NCBI GenBank assembly: GCA_963662175.1
Contig: OY759224.1
Location: 10,094,550-10,158,549 of the forward strand
DNA: 64,000 nucleotides
Source of the DNA: Aradus depressus
Taxonomy: Eukaryota > Arthropoda > Insecta > Hemiptera > Aradidae
Direction: 5' to 3'
Positions 10,663 to 21,061 of this stretch are shown one piece after another. The position numbers were made by a program, and so were the translations under genes. A model generated the notes under the pieces. The model was not told where the DNA came from. It did no database searches and worked only from the letters and a program-made list of their open reading frames with translations. Every line of letters starts with the position of its first letter. Position 1 is the first letter of the stretch.

Positions 10663-11025
10663 TTATTATCTCGGTCGATTTATATTTATATTTATATTAT
10701 CAATTTTATTTCTTTCTTAGTTATGTAGATTTGCTTTTTTTCTTTTTTTCTTATTCTCTTTTATTTTTGTAGATACTTTTATTTATTTATTTATTTTTTT
10801 TCATCATATTGAAGTTGTTAATTTTATGTTTTCTCCTGTTTTTCTATTTCCTGTTTATCTATTTTTTAGTTGTATAGTTTTTCTCCAATGTAGCACTAAT
10901 TTTTATTTACCTACCTATCTTTTTATTTATTTGTACTGATACTATATGTCATTGTTTCATTTTCTTTACTCTGTATGTATTTATTCTTAGGGGACCTCGG
11001 TCCCAGAGTAATAAAATTTCTTTTC
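10663..11025 (+). mobile_element. Rep-G insertion, probable retroposon 3' end
   Basis: Inserted in Rep-C: the flanks CTATGCTATT and TTTCCCTG are contiguous at 43250-43270. The second copy is at 31225-31925. Its terminus has a small GGGACC/GGTCCC hairpin at 10990-11003, then AATAAAATTTC and CATTT repeats, suggesting a polyadenylated retroposon. No reverse transcriptase sequence is seen, so the class is inferred. Confidence 0.6.
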
Positions 11026-11320
11026 ATTTCATTTCCCTGTGAACCAAGTAAGATAATTTATACCTTTGGATTAGATTGAACATTTGTGCAAATTTGGGAA
11101 AACATTGTTATCTTTAGAAGAAATTCAAATGGAAAATTTGTTAATTAAAATTTTTTTTAAATATGTGCACTTTCTTCAAAATTGCACGTCTTTCACTTTC
11201 GATATTTTTTTAGGGCCCTTCTCGGAAATTAGTGTAGAAATCAAAATTTAGTAGAAGATCAGACTATAATTTCTATAGGAAATGTGGTAATTTTATTATT
11301 TGTTTATATGTTATTAATTT
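11026..11320 (+). repeat. Rep-C, right part
   Basis: Resumes with TTTCCCTGTGAACCAAGTAA, then ATACCTTTGGATTAGATT, the TTTCGATA-AGGGCCCTT block and AATGTGGTAATTTT. Confidence 0.8.
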
Positions 11321-11800
11321 TATTATTTCAATTATTTTAATTTTATTTATTTATTATTATTATTTTTTTTTTAATTAATCAACAGGTGTAAAATTACATT
11401 TATACAATTTGAATAAGGAATGTTTTTTTACTTTCTTTAAACCAGGGATAAGTGATACTTTTTCTCTCGCCTTTAAGGAAGGGATTATCGAACATCAATT
11501 CGATCCTCCCCCCTGCAGAAAATCGTTGTGGCTACGCCATTGCTAGTTCGAGAGAGGGGGTTCAGTGACCTGAAGAGGCCAACTGGAGGCTCGACCCCAG
11601 ACTTCCGAGATCACAATCTGCCTTCACTTTACAATCCGCCTAACTTCCCCCCCTCTCAAACTTTCTCACGTTTTACTTCCACAAATATTAAAAAAAATTA
11701 AATTTTTTTAAAAATCCCTCCCCATCTCAAAATCATTACTGGTTATATAAAAGTAATGAGTTGGCGAGAGAGTAATGCCGGTATGAAATTTTTAAAAGAG
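11321..11800. other. No gene recognised
   Basis: AT-rich, then some C-rich sequence near 11500-11660. GTGGCTACGCCATTG near 11528 resembles a hAT right end of the CAGGGGCGTAGCC type, but no left partner is visible. Confidence 0.35.
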
Positions 11801-12140
11801 GGCGCAGGTAGCTCAGTGGTATGCGTGCTTGCCTTCTGAGCTCAAGATCATAGGTTCGAAACTCGACCGAGGCCCTTAGTTTTATTTTATCTGGGAGGTA
11901 AAATAAACTCAAGCACGCCGTACTTCGGATGGGACGTTAAGCGATGGTCCCGAGCCTGTACGATGTCAGGTACTCGTTAAAGACTTCTGCTCTAGGTGAA
12001 TAAATATTTAGGCTAGGCAACATTGATTACTCCCACAGTAGAGTCAGGCTCATTACACCAGAGTGACGAAAGAGCGCTCTGGTAGTAGGCGATATGACCT
12101 CGTAGTTAAAGCCCGGGCATGAGTCATAAAACCTAACCTA
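11801..12140 (+). mobile_element. SINE-1, full length
   Basis: Starts GGCGCAGGTAGCTCAGTGG, with B box TAGGTTCGAAACTCG, and ends AAAACCTAACCTA. All body hairpins are present. No convincing target duplication is visible. Confidence 0.93.
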
Positions 12141-12239
12141 TATATATAGATTTTTTTTTTGGCCTTAACATGCTAATTGGCCTTTTTTATAGACATTTAG
12201 TTTACATTATTCGGGGGCTATATTTTGTCGTATTGATCC
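12141..12239. other. AT-rich spacer
   Basis: TATATAT and poly-T; nothing further. Confidence 0.5.
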
Positions 12240-12640
12240 TATCTCAAATTTCAGGATTGATTATCGATTGGAAATTTTATAAGGAACAATTTTGATAAGA
12301 ATCAATTTTTCGATAGGACTAACCGTTTTCGGATAAATCAAGGAAACGTCTAAAAATATGTGTTTCAATACATTTCAAGGTGGTTTTCGGCATGCATCTC
12401 ACAAACCGGACGACCTGTGAAAAATGTTATTTCATATAAATTATGTATTTCAGTATTCTCTACAACTATTACTTGAAAAAAATTTTAATTAGGTCATAAA
12501 CATAAGCTGCATTTTGTAAAATGTAGTTAGCTCCCAGAGGAAAGTGGTCTTAATTTTCGTTCGATTTTGGTCAAAATCTAATCAGACCTAAGTTAAAACA
12601 TGTGACCTCTTCATTCCAAATTTTAAGTTCATAGCTACAA
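12240..12640 (+). repeat. Rep-I copy
   Basis: Collinear, at moderate identity, with 39345-39735 reversed. Shared blocks are CGATAGGACTAACCG, AAACGTCTAAAAATAT, GAAAGTGGTCT and AAGTTCATAGCT. No coding function is seen. Confidence 0.7.
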
Positions 12641-12880
12641 TCATTTCTGACTAACTACTTGAATATTTTTAGGCCTTTTTGGGGTAAACATCCTATTTTT
12701 CTGTAACGGTGGAATGTAGGCTCTTTCCGTAACTTCTTGAAAATAAACTTCAGGAAGAGGCAGTGAAGAAGGCTCCACTTTAACGAACTTTAACTTATTG
12801 TTAGAGTCAATACGTGCTATCTTCACTCCCGACTCTTTTTCTCTAGAAGTTTTTTTTTTTTAAACTTCCCTGGTTCCTTG
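12641..12880 (-). other. Coding-like open frame, C-terminal, unrecognised
   Basis: About 80 codons open on the minus strand, ending in TGA just below 12641. The frame is unusually protein-like for this window: charged and proline-rich with few low-complexity runs, including KFVKVEPSSLPLPEVYF and RAYIPPLQKNRMFTPKRPK. It has no clear start; upstream is a poly-A/T tract. It could be a terminal exon of a host gene, a processed-gene fragment, or the tail of a transposon protein. I do not recognise it. Confidence 0.3.
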
Positions 12881-13049
12881 GACTTACGTTAACTTCGTTC
12901 ACAAAAAGCTCATTTTATTTTAAATATTTCAAATGAACAATCCTTAAAAGTTAACGAGCTTAAAGGGGAAAAAATTGCCCTTTATTTTTTTTCCTTAACT
13001 ACTTCAACATTATTATAGCAGTCTACTTTCCCTGCTATAGTATTGGTGA
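12881..13049. other. No feature
   Basis: AT-rich sequence. Confidence 0.5.
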
Positions 13050-13140
13050 AGTTACGTGATAAGCCAGTAAATCACCAGAAATGTACTTCCCCGGCACGAA
13101 TTAATCAATTAAGTTGTTGCTCTCTAAAACTTTTTTTTAA
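13050..13140 (+). repeat. Rep-J fragment
   Basis: AAATCACCAGAAATGTACTT and the CGAATTAATCAATTAAG block. Confidence 0.65.
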
Positions 13141-13162
13141 TAGAAAGTTATCTATTTTTTTT

Positions 13163-13246
13163 ATTTTTATTTATGACATCCATGGCCCCATGAGAGTGTT
13201 CTATCTACGAAATAAAACTCTCTACCAGACGGGATTCAAACCATGG
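13163..13246 (-). mobile_element. SINE-2 fragment
   Basis: Matches the body of the 46.9 kb copy from TTATTTATGACATCCATGG to GACGGGATTCAAACC, the inverse of its B box region. The tRNA-like 5' end is missing. Confidence 0.75.
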
Positions 13247-13267
13247 TATAGATTTTATTAATCTATT

Positions 13268-13607
13268 TTAGGTTAGGTTTTATGACACATGCCCGGGCTT
13301 TAATTACGAGGTCATATAGCGTACTACCAGTGCGCTTTTTCGTCACTCCGATGGACATGAGCCCGACTCTACTGTGGGAGTTCTAAATTTTGCATATCCT
13401 AAATTTTTATTCACCTAGGGTACGGGTCATTAACGAGTATCTGACATCGTACAGGCTCGGGACCATCGCTTAACTTCCCATCCGAATTACGGCGTGCTTA
13501 AGTTTATTTTATCTCCCAAATAAAATAAACAAAGGGCCTTGGTCAGGTTTCGAACCCACGATTTTGAGCTCAGAAGTCAAGCACGCATACCACTGAGCTA
13601 CCGGCGC
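13268..13607 (-). mobile_element. SINE-1, full length
   Basis: On the minus strand it runs from GCGCCGGTAGCTCAGTGG to AAAACCTAACCTAA. A and B boxes are both intact, with somewhat more substitutions than the youngest copies. Confidence 0.93.
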
Positions 13608-13649
13608 ACAGTGTGAAATTTATGATTTTTGATGAATTTGGATGAAACT

Positions 13650-14004
13650 AGGTGCAAAATATTTGTGAAAGATGGGTTTTTATCAGATAACTGCGGGTCT
13701 CACAATCAAGGTATTATATGCCAGTGGCAAAAATAGCCAATATATTGAATTTGAACTACTTTAGACCAAAATGACAACATTAGGACCACTTTTGGCTAAA
13801 ATAAATATTAAATTCGTAATCATCGACCCAAAAAACATTCAAGTTGTAGTAAAAATCCGTTAACAAAAACTTGGACAGAAAAAATTAAATTTTTTAAAAA
13901 AATTTTCGCGGGGTTTTGGCAGCTGTCAATTGGCATATAATACCTCGATTGTGAAACCCGCAGTTACCTGATAAAAAGCCAGCTTTCTCAAATATTTTGC
14001 ACCT
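13650..14004. mobile_element. Fold-back element, 355 bp
   Basis: Arms 13650-13722 and 13931-14004 are inverted copies, from AGGTGCAAAATATTTG inward to ATAATACC...TTGTGA, with a few mismatches around a 208-bp centre. No coding sequence. It is a MITE-like inverted repeat of unknown superfamily, with no hammerhead-type core. Confidence 0.8.
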
Positions 14005-14170
14005 TGTTTCCCTAGGGGGGTGGGGGGGGGGGGGGGGACAAAGAACCTAATAAGTGTCAATGTATTGAGTGTATCTACTACATAATGGCGGCACTTTTCA
14101 CTTTCCACGAAATCGGCCGAAGGGAATAGGAGGATTAGAGGGGGTTAACTTAAAAACTGTAAATGTAACA
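14005..14170. repeat. G tract and spacer
   Basis: GGGGGG-T followed by 16 G (14022-14037) in otherwise AT-rich DNA. No gene. Confidence 0.7.
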
Positions 14171-14847
14171 AATTCGGCCTCGGTTTCAGTTTCGGCCGGA
14201 ACCGAAACCGAAACTTATTTAGACACGTTAAAATTTCCATTGTATACTGACATTTAGTGTATTTTTTACACATACACCTACCTTCAGACAGTTAACTCGT
14301 GTTAAATGAAATAAAAAACAATAATTGAAGTATGTAACAAAAATAGTTATTTATTTATGTTACGTTAACAATTTAACATGAACAATAATAATAAACATGT
14401 CAAAGTAAAGACCTGCCCTGTAAGTAAACTTAGTCAAAAATCAACACTTAGATTAGATATAAAGTACAGACTCCTTAAATAAGTAAGTACCTATTTTAAT
14501 TGTGTTCACAATATTCTTAAGATTAATTTTTTTTTACTGAGATCTTGTATTTAGCACTTGGTGAATTACCTAATTATCAGTCTCAACAACGATTACAATA
14601 ATTTGTACAACTATTAAGTAATTACTTAATTAAAAAAAACAGTTATAAAATCAAAAGAAAAAAAAACGTAATATTATTATTAGATTACTAATCAATTTTA
14701 GTATTCGTATAGCAAACACATACGACTCACAAGCCATGAACTCATCCGAAGTTAGTCGAACGACGCACGACAAGTCACGAAAACTGAGTTTCGGCGTGGC
14801 CGAAGTTTCGGCTGATTTTTGGCCGAAACCGAAACAGAAACCGAATT
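14171..14847. mobile_element. Element with TTCGGCC/CCGAAAC inverted ends, 677 bp
   Basis: The left end AATTCGGCCTCGG... (about 27 bp) is inverse to the right end ...GAAACAGAAACCGAATT with a few mismatches. Both ends are repeats of CGGTTTC/GAAACCG. The interior is AT-rich and non-coding. It could be a hAT-type MITE, but I see no clear 8-bp duplication. Confidence 0.6.
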
Positions 14848-15585
14848 TTTACCCTAAAAAGTCTATAAGTGTTGAATTGGAGAGCAACAACTCTGACCTG
14901 TTCATATTTTGAAAAGTAATCAAAATTTGCCTACAACTGAATTTTTACAACTTTTTGAACAATAAAAAGTGACAAATGTTTTTTTTTTTGATGATATCTG
15001 AACGGAAAAGATGATGTGAAGAGATGATGTTGAGGGGATGTTTGTCCATTGGAATGGGGTTGCATTCACAAAGCGATGAAGGAGCAAACCGACCCAACCG
15101 GGGTTTCTTTTATATGAAAACCGATTACAGATTGATAAAGGATCAGAGAAAGGTATAGAGAGAGAAATTGGAAAAGCGGCCATATCCAGCATCTCTTCTA
15201 TCATAACAAAAAGAATTGATTTTAATCATTTTTTTTATGTTTTCTTTGATTGAGGTGGGGGTGCTCTTTCCTTTGCCTATATCATTCGGACGATGGAAAT
15301 ACAAGAAGATATATTGGTTTCTTGATACACTGAATATAAATATATTGTTGGCGATGTATTGATACAATGCTCTCTTCTGGACATAGTCAAGCTTTTGATC
15401 CTTCAAACAAAATGTTACCATAAGATGGCTTTCTTATCTATATATCCATATCATTGTAAATTCTGTATAAATTCCTTTATAATAAAAAAGAATCGTCGGT
15501 AAATCACTCGTTCGTCCCTGAGTAAATGGACGGGGTGAAGCAAAAATAATTTATGGTTTCCAGATTTACTTGGTGAAGCCACATT
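14848..15585. other. Single-copy-looking DNA, no recognised gene
   Basis: Does not match any repeat in the window. A 92-codon minus-strand frame (15143-15421) has no stop but no recognisable motif, and its poly-T and low-complexity runs argue against a real gene. Coding status is undecided. Confidence 0.35.
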
Positions 15586-15945
15586 CTAGGAATAGATAAT
15601 TAAAATACACAATTTCTTTGTCAAACTTCACTATATATTCTCAAATACTCAACTAGTTTCGCCGTATTAGGGCAATATCAAGAGTCACTTATAAACCTTC
15701 TTATTATTATCTTGTACCTAAATATCTGTTTATTGGAATGTATAGAGTAACAAAAACAAGGGATTCCCCGTCACTAACTAGAAAACTCCCCTCCATAACG
15801 GTACCTTCTACCCTGTCAACCAATTCTGTAAGTTTATAAGCGATTCTTGATAATACCTTAACACAGCGAAACTAGTTGAGTATTTGAGAATATATAGTAA
15901 AGTTTGACAAAGAAATTGTGTATTTTAATTATCTATTCCTGAAGC
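15586..15945. mobile_element. Fold-back element with GAAACTAG arms
   Basis: Arms 15586-15702 and 15830-15945 are inverted copies at high identity, with a centre of about 127 bp. On the minus strand of the left arm, GATATTGCC, a short loop and GGCGAAAC lie together: a stem followed by GAAA, as in the hammerhead-like units. The CTGANGA part is not preserved. Termini are near CTAGGAATAGATAATT. Confidence 0.8.
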
Positions 15946-16200
15946 AAAAATATTATTTTATAGCAAATAATTCGATATGAGGAAGTCAATTGCGTGTGAT
16001 TTGCCAACTTTATTTGCTTTAGGTAGCTTACAGTAGGTAACGTTATCCGGAATGAACAGATTAGTGAGAGAATCACTGGCCCACTCAGCAGCTAACCGCT
16101 TCACTCAGCGGTTAATTGGTTAAACGAATAGTGGTCCAGCCTGCTGGACTAGTCTTTGAAGTGCATTTGTTAACCTTACACCCGCCAGCGTGGTTATCGA
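15946..16200. other. Spacer before minisatellite
   Basis: No gene. TAACCGC...GCGGTTA at 16093-16114 can form a small hairpin. Confidence 0.45.
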
Positions 16201-16835
16201 TTTCAATGCAACCGAATGATCCAGTGGTTCCAGCAGTCTTGTGAAGGTAAAAAGGAGCCGATCAGTTTCTTTCGAGGCCTCGAATGATCTGCATGAGTGG
16301 ATCCTGCAGTCTTGTGAATGTAAAAAGGAGCCGATCAGTCTCTTCAGAGGCCTCGAATGATCTGGATGAGTAGTTCCAGCAGTATGTAATCGGAACTTGA
16401 TCAGTCTCTTTCGAGGCCTCGAATAATCTGGATGAGTAGTTCCAGCAGTATGTAATCGGAACTCGATCAGTCTCTTTCGAGGCCTCGAATGATTTGGATG
16501 AGTAGTTCCAGCAGTATGTAATCGGAACTCGATCAGTCTCTTTCGAGGCCTCGAATGATCTGGATGAGTAGTTCCAGCAGTCTTGTAAACGTGAAAAGGA
16601 GCCGATCAGTCTCTTTCGAGGCCTCGAATGATCTGCATGAGTGGTTCCAGCAGTATTTAAACGGGACTCGACCAGTCTCTTTCGAGGCCTCGAATGATCT
16701 GGATGAGTAGTTCCAGCAGTCTTGTGAACGTGAAAAGGAGCCGATAAGTCTCTTTCGAGGCCTCGAATGATCTGGATGAGTGGTTCCAGCAGTATTTAAA
16801 CGGGACTCGATCAGACTCTTTCAAGGTCTCGAAAG
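16201..16835. repeat. Minisatellite with 66- and 73-bp units
   Basis: About nine head-to-tail units. GAGGCC or its equivalent occurs at 16274, 16347, 16413, 16479, 16545, 16618, 16684, 16757 and 16823, so spacings are 73, 66, 66, 66, 73, 66, 73, 66. The long unit has CTTGTGAACGTGAAAAGGAGC; the short one has an ATGTAATCGGAAC- or ATTTAAACGGGAC-type segment at that place. Most units contain the perfect palindrome TCGAGGCCTCGA and the phrase ATGAGTAGTTCCAGCAG. The array is GC-richer than its surroundings and non-coding. Confidence 0.95.
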
Positions 16836-17267
16836 AACTTATACGACATTATAAGGCCCTGAAAAAGGAAATAAATATTTTCCGACTTCCTTTAACATTG
16901 AAAAGATAACATTTTCACTTGACATTAACAACTTTTCTAATTACAATCAGCTATTTTATGTAAAAAGTTTCGACATTGATTTTTATTTTAAAGGAAAAAT
17001 GTCCGGAAGATTAAAAGTTGAAAAAAAAAAGGTTCTTAGAGAGTGGTATAAGGGTCGGGGGTAGGGTAGGGTTGAAAGTTGGGGGTATTAGGGTAGGTTC
17101 ATTAAAAGAGCGCTCCTAGCGACATCCAATTACACCTGCCATTTCAAAATTAGTGACGTCAAGGCTCATAATTAAAAGTCAGGCCTCTATGCCAAGGGTT
17201 AATTTTCAGTTAACCTCAAAGCTAACCTTCCAATCCACTTTAGATTATCATTTTTGCAAAGAAAAAA
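16836..17267. other. No gene recognised
   Basis: AT-rich, then a G-rich stretch (GGGTAGGGTAGGGTTG near 17062). Nothing else supportable. Confidence 0.45.
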
Positions 17268-17560
17268 AAGAAGTCGACGGTCAATCTCTGGTAATGTACT
17301 TCCCCAGAACTAATCAATCAATTTTTCGCCCCCCCCCCTCCCTTCAAAACCAATCGACCGTTTGCGCTAATAGTTGATTTACATAAGGGCTACTAAATTC
17401 TCATACTAAATTTTGTGTCAATAAATTCATTACATCGGCAGTTATTAGGGTTTTGGAACTGAGCCCCCTTCCCTGAACTCCCATTCCCTTCAGCTGATAT
17501 CGCTCAAAATTAAGAAGTGTCGCTCTTATAGGGTTTTGAATTAACATAATAAGTCTATAT
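17268..17560 (+). repeat. Rep-J copy
   Basis: From GTCGACGGTCAATCTC through GTACTTCCCCAGAAC, TTCATTACATCGGCAGTTAT and GAACTGAGCCCCC. A C-rich run lies at 17330-17338. Confidence 0.8.
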
Positions 17561-17602
17561 ATTCACTTTAAAAAAAAAAGTATATATATATATATACATA
17601 GA

Positions 17603-17952
17603 GGGCGCCGGTAGCTCAGTGGTATGCGTGCTTGACTTCTGAGCTCAAGGTCGTGGGTTCGTAACCCGACCGAGGCCCTTAGTTTATTTTATCTGGGAGG
17701 TAAAATAAACTTAAGCACGCCGTCCTTCGGATAGGACGTTAAGCGATGGTCCCGAGCCTGTACGATGTCAGGTACTCGTTAAAGACCCCTACCCTAGATG
17801 AATAAAAATTTAGGGTAGGCAAAATTTAGGACTCCCACAGTAGAGTCGGGCTCATGTCCACCAGAGTGACGAAAGAGCGCTCTGGTAGTAGGCGATATGA
17901 CCTCGTAGTTAAAGCCCGGGCATGAGTCATAAAACCTAACCAAACCTAACCT
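17603..17952 (+). mobile_element. SINE-1, full length, with target duplication
   Basis: Intact head, A box GTAGCTCAGTGGTATG and B box GGGTTCGTAACCC. The tail carries an extended CCTAACC-AAACCTAACC. TATATATACATA is duplicated at 17588-17599 and 17953-17964, though the target is low-complexity. Confidence 0.93.
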
Positions 17953-17964
17953 ATATATACATAT

Positions 17965-17979
17965 TTTCGTTAATATAAA

Positions 17980-18010
<31 letters not shown>

Positions 18011-18204
18011 TTTTAAGTGAAACGTTTTTAGCGAGACTAGTGAACCGTAATTACCTCGACATAAAAAATCAAACATGAAACGCTAAGGATAGGAAGGATG
18101 AGTGCATGCGTACAAGTCAACTACGAGTTCAGGTTGGTGTCGATGCATCAGCTGTTGTGTGGTATGTGTTTGTATACGGTTTTTGCGTTAAAATAATACC
18201 TTTG
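17965..18204. other. TA repeats and unassigned DNA
   Basis: TA microsatellite near 17978-18002, then poly-T; no gene. Confidence 0.5.
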
Positions 18205-19390
18205 ATTACACAGGCCTGCAAAATTCAAGTCATCAAAAACTTTTTTCAAAATTTCTTCTGTCTGTACATATTTTTGTGGTGCTAAATCTTAAACAAATCT
18301 CAGTTTTTCTTTATTACATCAGATTTTTTCACAATCCTCTCCTGTACTCTAAACCTGTTTTTTGATTCCGCTAAGTGATTAGGTTCCATAAAATTGAATA
18401 AAAATCCTTTGAAAACCAGAACTTTTATTAAATTTTTCTCATTTTTACTTTTACTTATACAGTGTAAACTCTATTTAACGCCACTCGATTTAACTAACTA
18501 CCCCCCTAAAACATCTAAATTACTTGAATCTGGTTGGTTTACCTTGTTGTCCATACAATGATACACTCTATGTAGCATCACACCCACTCTAAATAATGAC
18601 AACAATACGTCATTACTAAGCAATAAACAGTACTTTCAAGTTGCTCAAATTAATAAGAACTGCAGCTGTGTACGTTCTTTTGTATTTACCTCGACTGTCG
18701 GCATCATACGTACTGAGGATTCTAACAAATTCGTTCGAAAGCCTGGCTACAACAGCTTCACTTACAGATGAAGAAATTCTGGGTTCGGTGAGAAAAACCG
18801 AGGAACAACAATGGGATGAAGAAGATGAGACGGATGATGCTGAGCCTCCACCAAGCATTAAATAAGCACTCGATGCAGCGAAATTATTGGAAAAATACTT
18901 TTTGTATAACCAAGTTGATCCCACAGTATCCCAACATATGAATAAAATACATAAGAAAATACAATTAAAATACTGGAGCAGCAAAAAACATCAGACGAAG
19001 ATATCAGACTGTACGCAATAAGCGTTGTTATTTGTATCAATATTAATGTTTGTTGTTTGTAAATTTTATACTTTATTAGTAAATACATATTATAATAGTA
19101 AAATGCTATTAAATGTAATGTAATATGTATTGATGTTTCTTCTCTTCATTTAACGACAACTCTCAATAACGACATAAAATGCGAAGTCCCTTAAGTCTCG
19201 CTATATAGAGTTTACACTGTAAATGTTTACTCAATAGCCTTGAAGTCCCTTTTTCTCTTTGTCGTGAAGGACCGAGTGTAGCTTTTTCGCTTGTGTGTAA
19301 CATTTCGGATCTCTCGGTGTAGAGTCCAGCAGTAGTCGCTCATCATGTTAACGTTCCAGCGATCCTGGTAACGTTTTTCCATAGTTTTTC
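18205..19390 (-). repeat. Rep-K copy, split by a Tigger element
   Basis: 18205-18469 plus 19222-19390 form one unit whose second copy, reversed, is 61385-61690. On the minus strand, 19222-19390 is an open frame of about 52 codons ending ...KRKRDFKAIE and a stop. The motif NMMSDYCWTLHRE sits in its first third. I take it as the C-terminus of a transposon-type protein, with the rest as its 3' flank; the family assignment is uncertain. The Tigger lies just after the stop codon. Confidence 0.6.
18470..19219 (+). mobile_element. Tigger/pogo element, 750 bp, deletion derivative
   Basis: Both ends read CAGTGTAAACTCTAT going inward, flanked by TA at 18468-18469 and 19220-19221, the Tc1/mariner-type target. 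The plus strand holds the C-terminal region of a Tigger (jerky-like) transposase: LTDEEILGSVRKTEEQQ, an acidic stretch, EPPPSIK, an in-frame stop at 18862, then ALDAAKLLEKYFLYNQVDP and a final stop near 19018. The catalytic DDE part is gone. The matching site near 61422 in the other Rep-K copy is empty. Confidence 0.93.
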
Positions 19391-19755
19391 ACATAGTTTC
19401 CACGATTGTTACGTAGTCAAGACCCTACCCTAATAATTATTAATTTAATACGTTTAGTTTCTTAGTTTAGATGTTTCAACCACATTTCAAAGAATAAACT
19501 GACTGCTTGTAGAGATATTCCAACTACCAGAGAGCGTACGAAATCTCCATGCGAATGAGGACTAGGGCCATGGCTAAAGACGGCTCATCCTCTGATCCGG
19601 AGTTAAGTTTGCAAAGCCGGTCGCTTAACTCTACGGTCCGTTCAATCCAGCTATTAGCAACCTCGGTATCAAGACCAAATGCGGGGTTATATCTCCTCTT
19701 CTCTCTATAAACTATTCCCTAATTAGTTCATTTTAGCAGCCATTTCGTTTTTACT
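19391..19755. other. No gene recognised
   Basis: Moderate GC, no convincing open frame and no repeat match in the window. Confidence 0.4.
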
Positions 19756-19815
19756 TCCACATTTATACGAAGTATAGGGGAAGTTATGTAATAAATGTAT
19801 TTTTTAAACTTCTCT
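19756..19815 (-). repeat. Rep-J terminus
   Basis: TATACGAAGTATAGGGGAAG, then GTTATGTAAT: the Rep-J end read outward on the minus strand. Confidence 0.65.
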
Positions 19816-19817
19816 GA

Positions 19818-19919
19818 GATATTGAATTGTTAGTTTTTTCCGCCATTTCTTCCAGAGGTGTCTTATTTTTTTTCTTTTTTCTGACAATATTTCGGGACAC
19901 TTACACGTCCCTTCTTCTG
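19818..19919 (-). ncRNA. Hammerhead-like core, single arm
   Basis: On the minus strand CAGAAGA (19919-19913) is followed by AGGGAC, a loop, GTCCC and GAAA (19893-19890). That is one mismatch from the hammerhead consensus CTGANGA - stem II - GAAA. The sequence matches one arm of the 26.2 kb hairpin. No second arm or cleavage strand is visible, so activity in cis is doubtful. Confidence 0.4.
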
Positions 19920-20044
19920 TTTACTATGAACCAAACGTGAACCATACCCCATACAGAGTTTCCAACGATATTGCATGTTTTCCGACCTTCTCTGATTCCA
20001 AAAATGAAAGAAAAAAGCAGATGTGCCTCAGCCACATAAGCGCG

Positions 20045-20290
20045 CACGGTTGAAGTGAAACCATAAGCGATCGCAAACAAAGCACGCATATCCAAAACAA
20101 TTGTTAGTAAATTTTTCGAAATGTTTACGAGTACCTCCATGACGATAATAATTTGGGTCATCTCGTTAGCGTGTTCTCTAACAAACGGATTAATAATGTT
20201 TGACGAGGCTTCTATATTTGGCAAATTGTTACAAGCAGATGATGAAGTTGACGGATTATTTATATTCGAGGGTTCTTCTACTTCCATAGA
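20045..20290 (-). pseudogene. Possible Helitron protein, N-terminal fragment
   Basis: On the minus strand a frame starts with ATG at 20287 (MEVEEPSNINNPSTSSS...) and stays low-complexity for about 45 codons. After a frameshift near 20155 the translation continues ...KHFEKFTNNCFGYACFVCDR and LWF. A CxVCDRLWF motif is familiar to me from Helitron-type replicase/helicase proteins near their start; this is recall, not a search result. Beyond about 20045 the frame breaks. Confidence 0.4.
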
Positions 20291-20373
20291 ATTATTTTCA
20301 ACTAGAAGAGAAATTAAATGATATCAATATAAATTATAACGTAATAATTTTAGTAAAAAAAATAGGTGATGAT

Positions 20374-20429
20374 TTAGGTTAGGTTAGGTTTTATGACTCA
20401 TGCCCGGGCTTTAGCTACGAGGTCATATT
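20374..20429 (-). mobile_element. SINE-1 3' end fragment with long TTAGG tail
   Basis: Begins TTAGGTTAGGTTAGGTTTTA, then ATGACTCATGCCCGGGC. It holds three complete TTAGG-type units, among the longest such tails in the window. Cut at 20429 by Rep-D. Confidence 0.85.
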
Positions 20430-20440
20430 CATATTCCCGC

Positions 20441-20638
20441 TTAGCTCTTTCATAAATCTACTCAAATATTAATTGATTTTTGTTCATTCAAATGTTGTTT
20501 GTTGATGTGTAAACAAACATCTCGGTAGGGGCTACGTCAGAGCGTATCGGAGCGCGCACACACACCACTACACGCTTCTTTATCTATGATGTTAGCTGTT
20601 TTTGAGCATTTCTACGTTTATGGATTAATAAAGTGTGT
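20441..20638 (+). repeat. Rep-D copy, uninterrupted
   Basis: About 195 bp that reappear reversed at 34606-34803 plus 35139-35205, where a SINE-1 splits them. Landmarks are GCTACGTCAGAGC, GTGTAAACA and GCTGTTTTTGAGCATTT. Rep-D is flanked by SINE-1 pieces at both places. Confidence 0.8.
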
Positions 20639-21061
20639 AAAACTCATGCCCGGGCTTTAACTACGAGGACATATCGCCTACAACCAGAGCGCTCATTCGT
20701 CACTCTGGTGGACATGAGCCCGACTCTACTATGGGAGTCCTACATTTTGCCCACCCTAAGTTTTTATTCACCTAGGGCAGAGGTCTTTAACGGGTACCTG
20801 ACATCGTACAGGCACGGGACCATCGCTTAACGATTTGAATAGGTTAGGTTAGGTTTTTGACTCATGCCCGGGCTTTAACTAATAGGTCATATCGCCTACT
20901 ACCAGAGAGCTCTTTCGTCACTCTGGTGGACATGAGCCCGACTCTACTATGGGAGTCCTACATTTTGCCCACCCTAAGTTTTTATTCACCTAGGGCAGAG
21001 GTCTTTAACGGGTACCTGACATCGTACAGGCTCGGGACCATCGCTTAACGATTTGAATAGG
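20639..21061 (-). repeat. Two SINE-1 3' halves in tandem
   Basis: Units 20639-20845 and 20846-21061 are nearly identical, and both stop at the same unusual junction CGCTTAACGATTTGAATAGG. A shared internal break point means one truncated SINE-1 was duplicated in tandem rather than two independent insertions. The second unit keeps the TTAGGTTAGG end; the first begins at AACTCATGCCCGGGC. Confidence 0.88.

Noticed and set aside
16201..16835. CRISPR array
   Set aside because: Evenly spaced repeats, but the whole unit is conserved with no unique spacers, and the DNA is eukaryotic.
18616..18984. 122-codon minus-strand frame
   Set aside because: It is the shadow of the Tigger transposase tail encoded on the plus strand.
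20374..20394. Telomere array (TTAGG)n
   Set aside because: Only two to three units, always joined to a SINE-1 end. Not a telomere or a true interstitial array.
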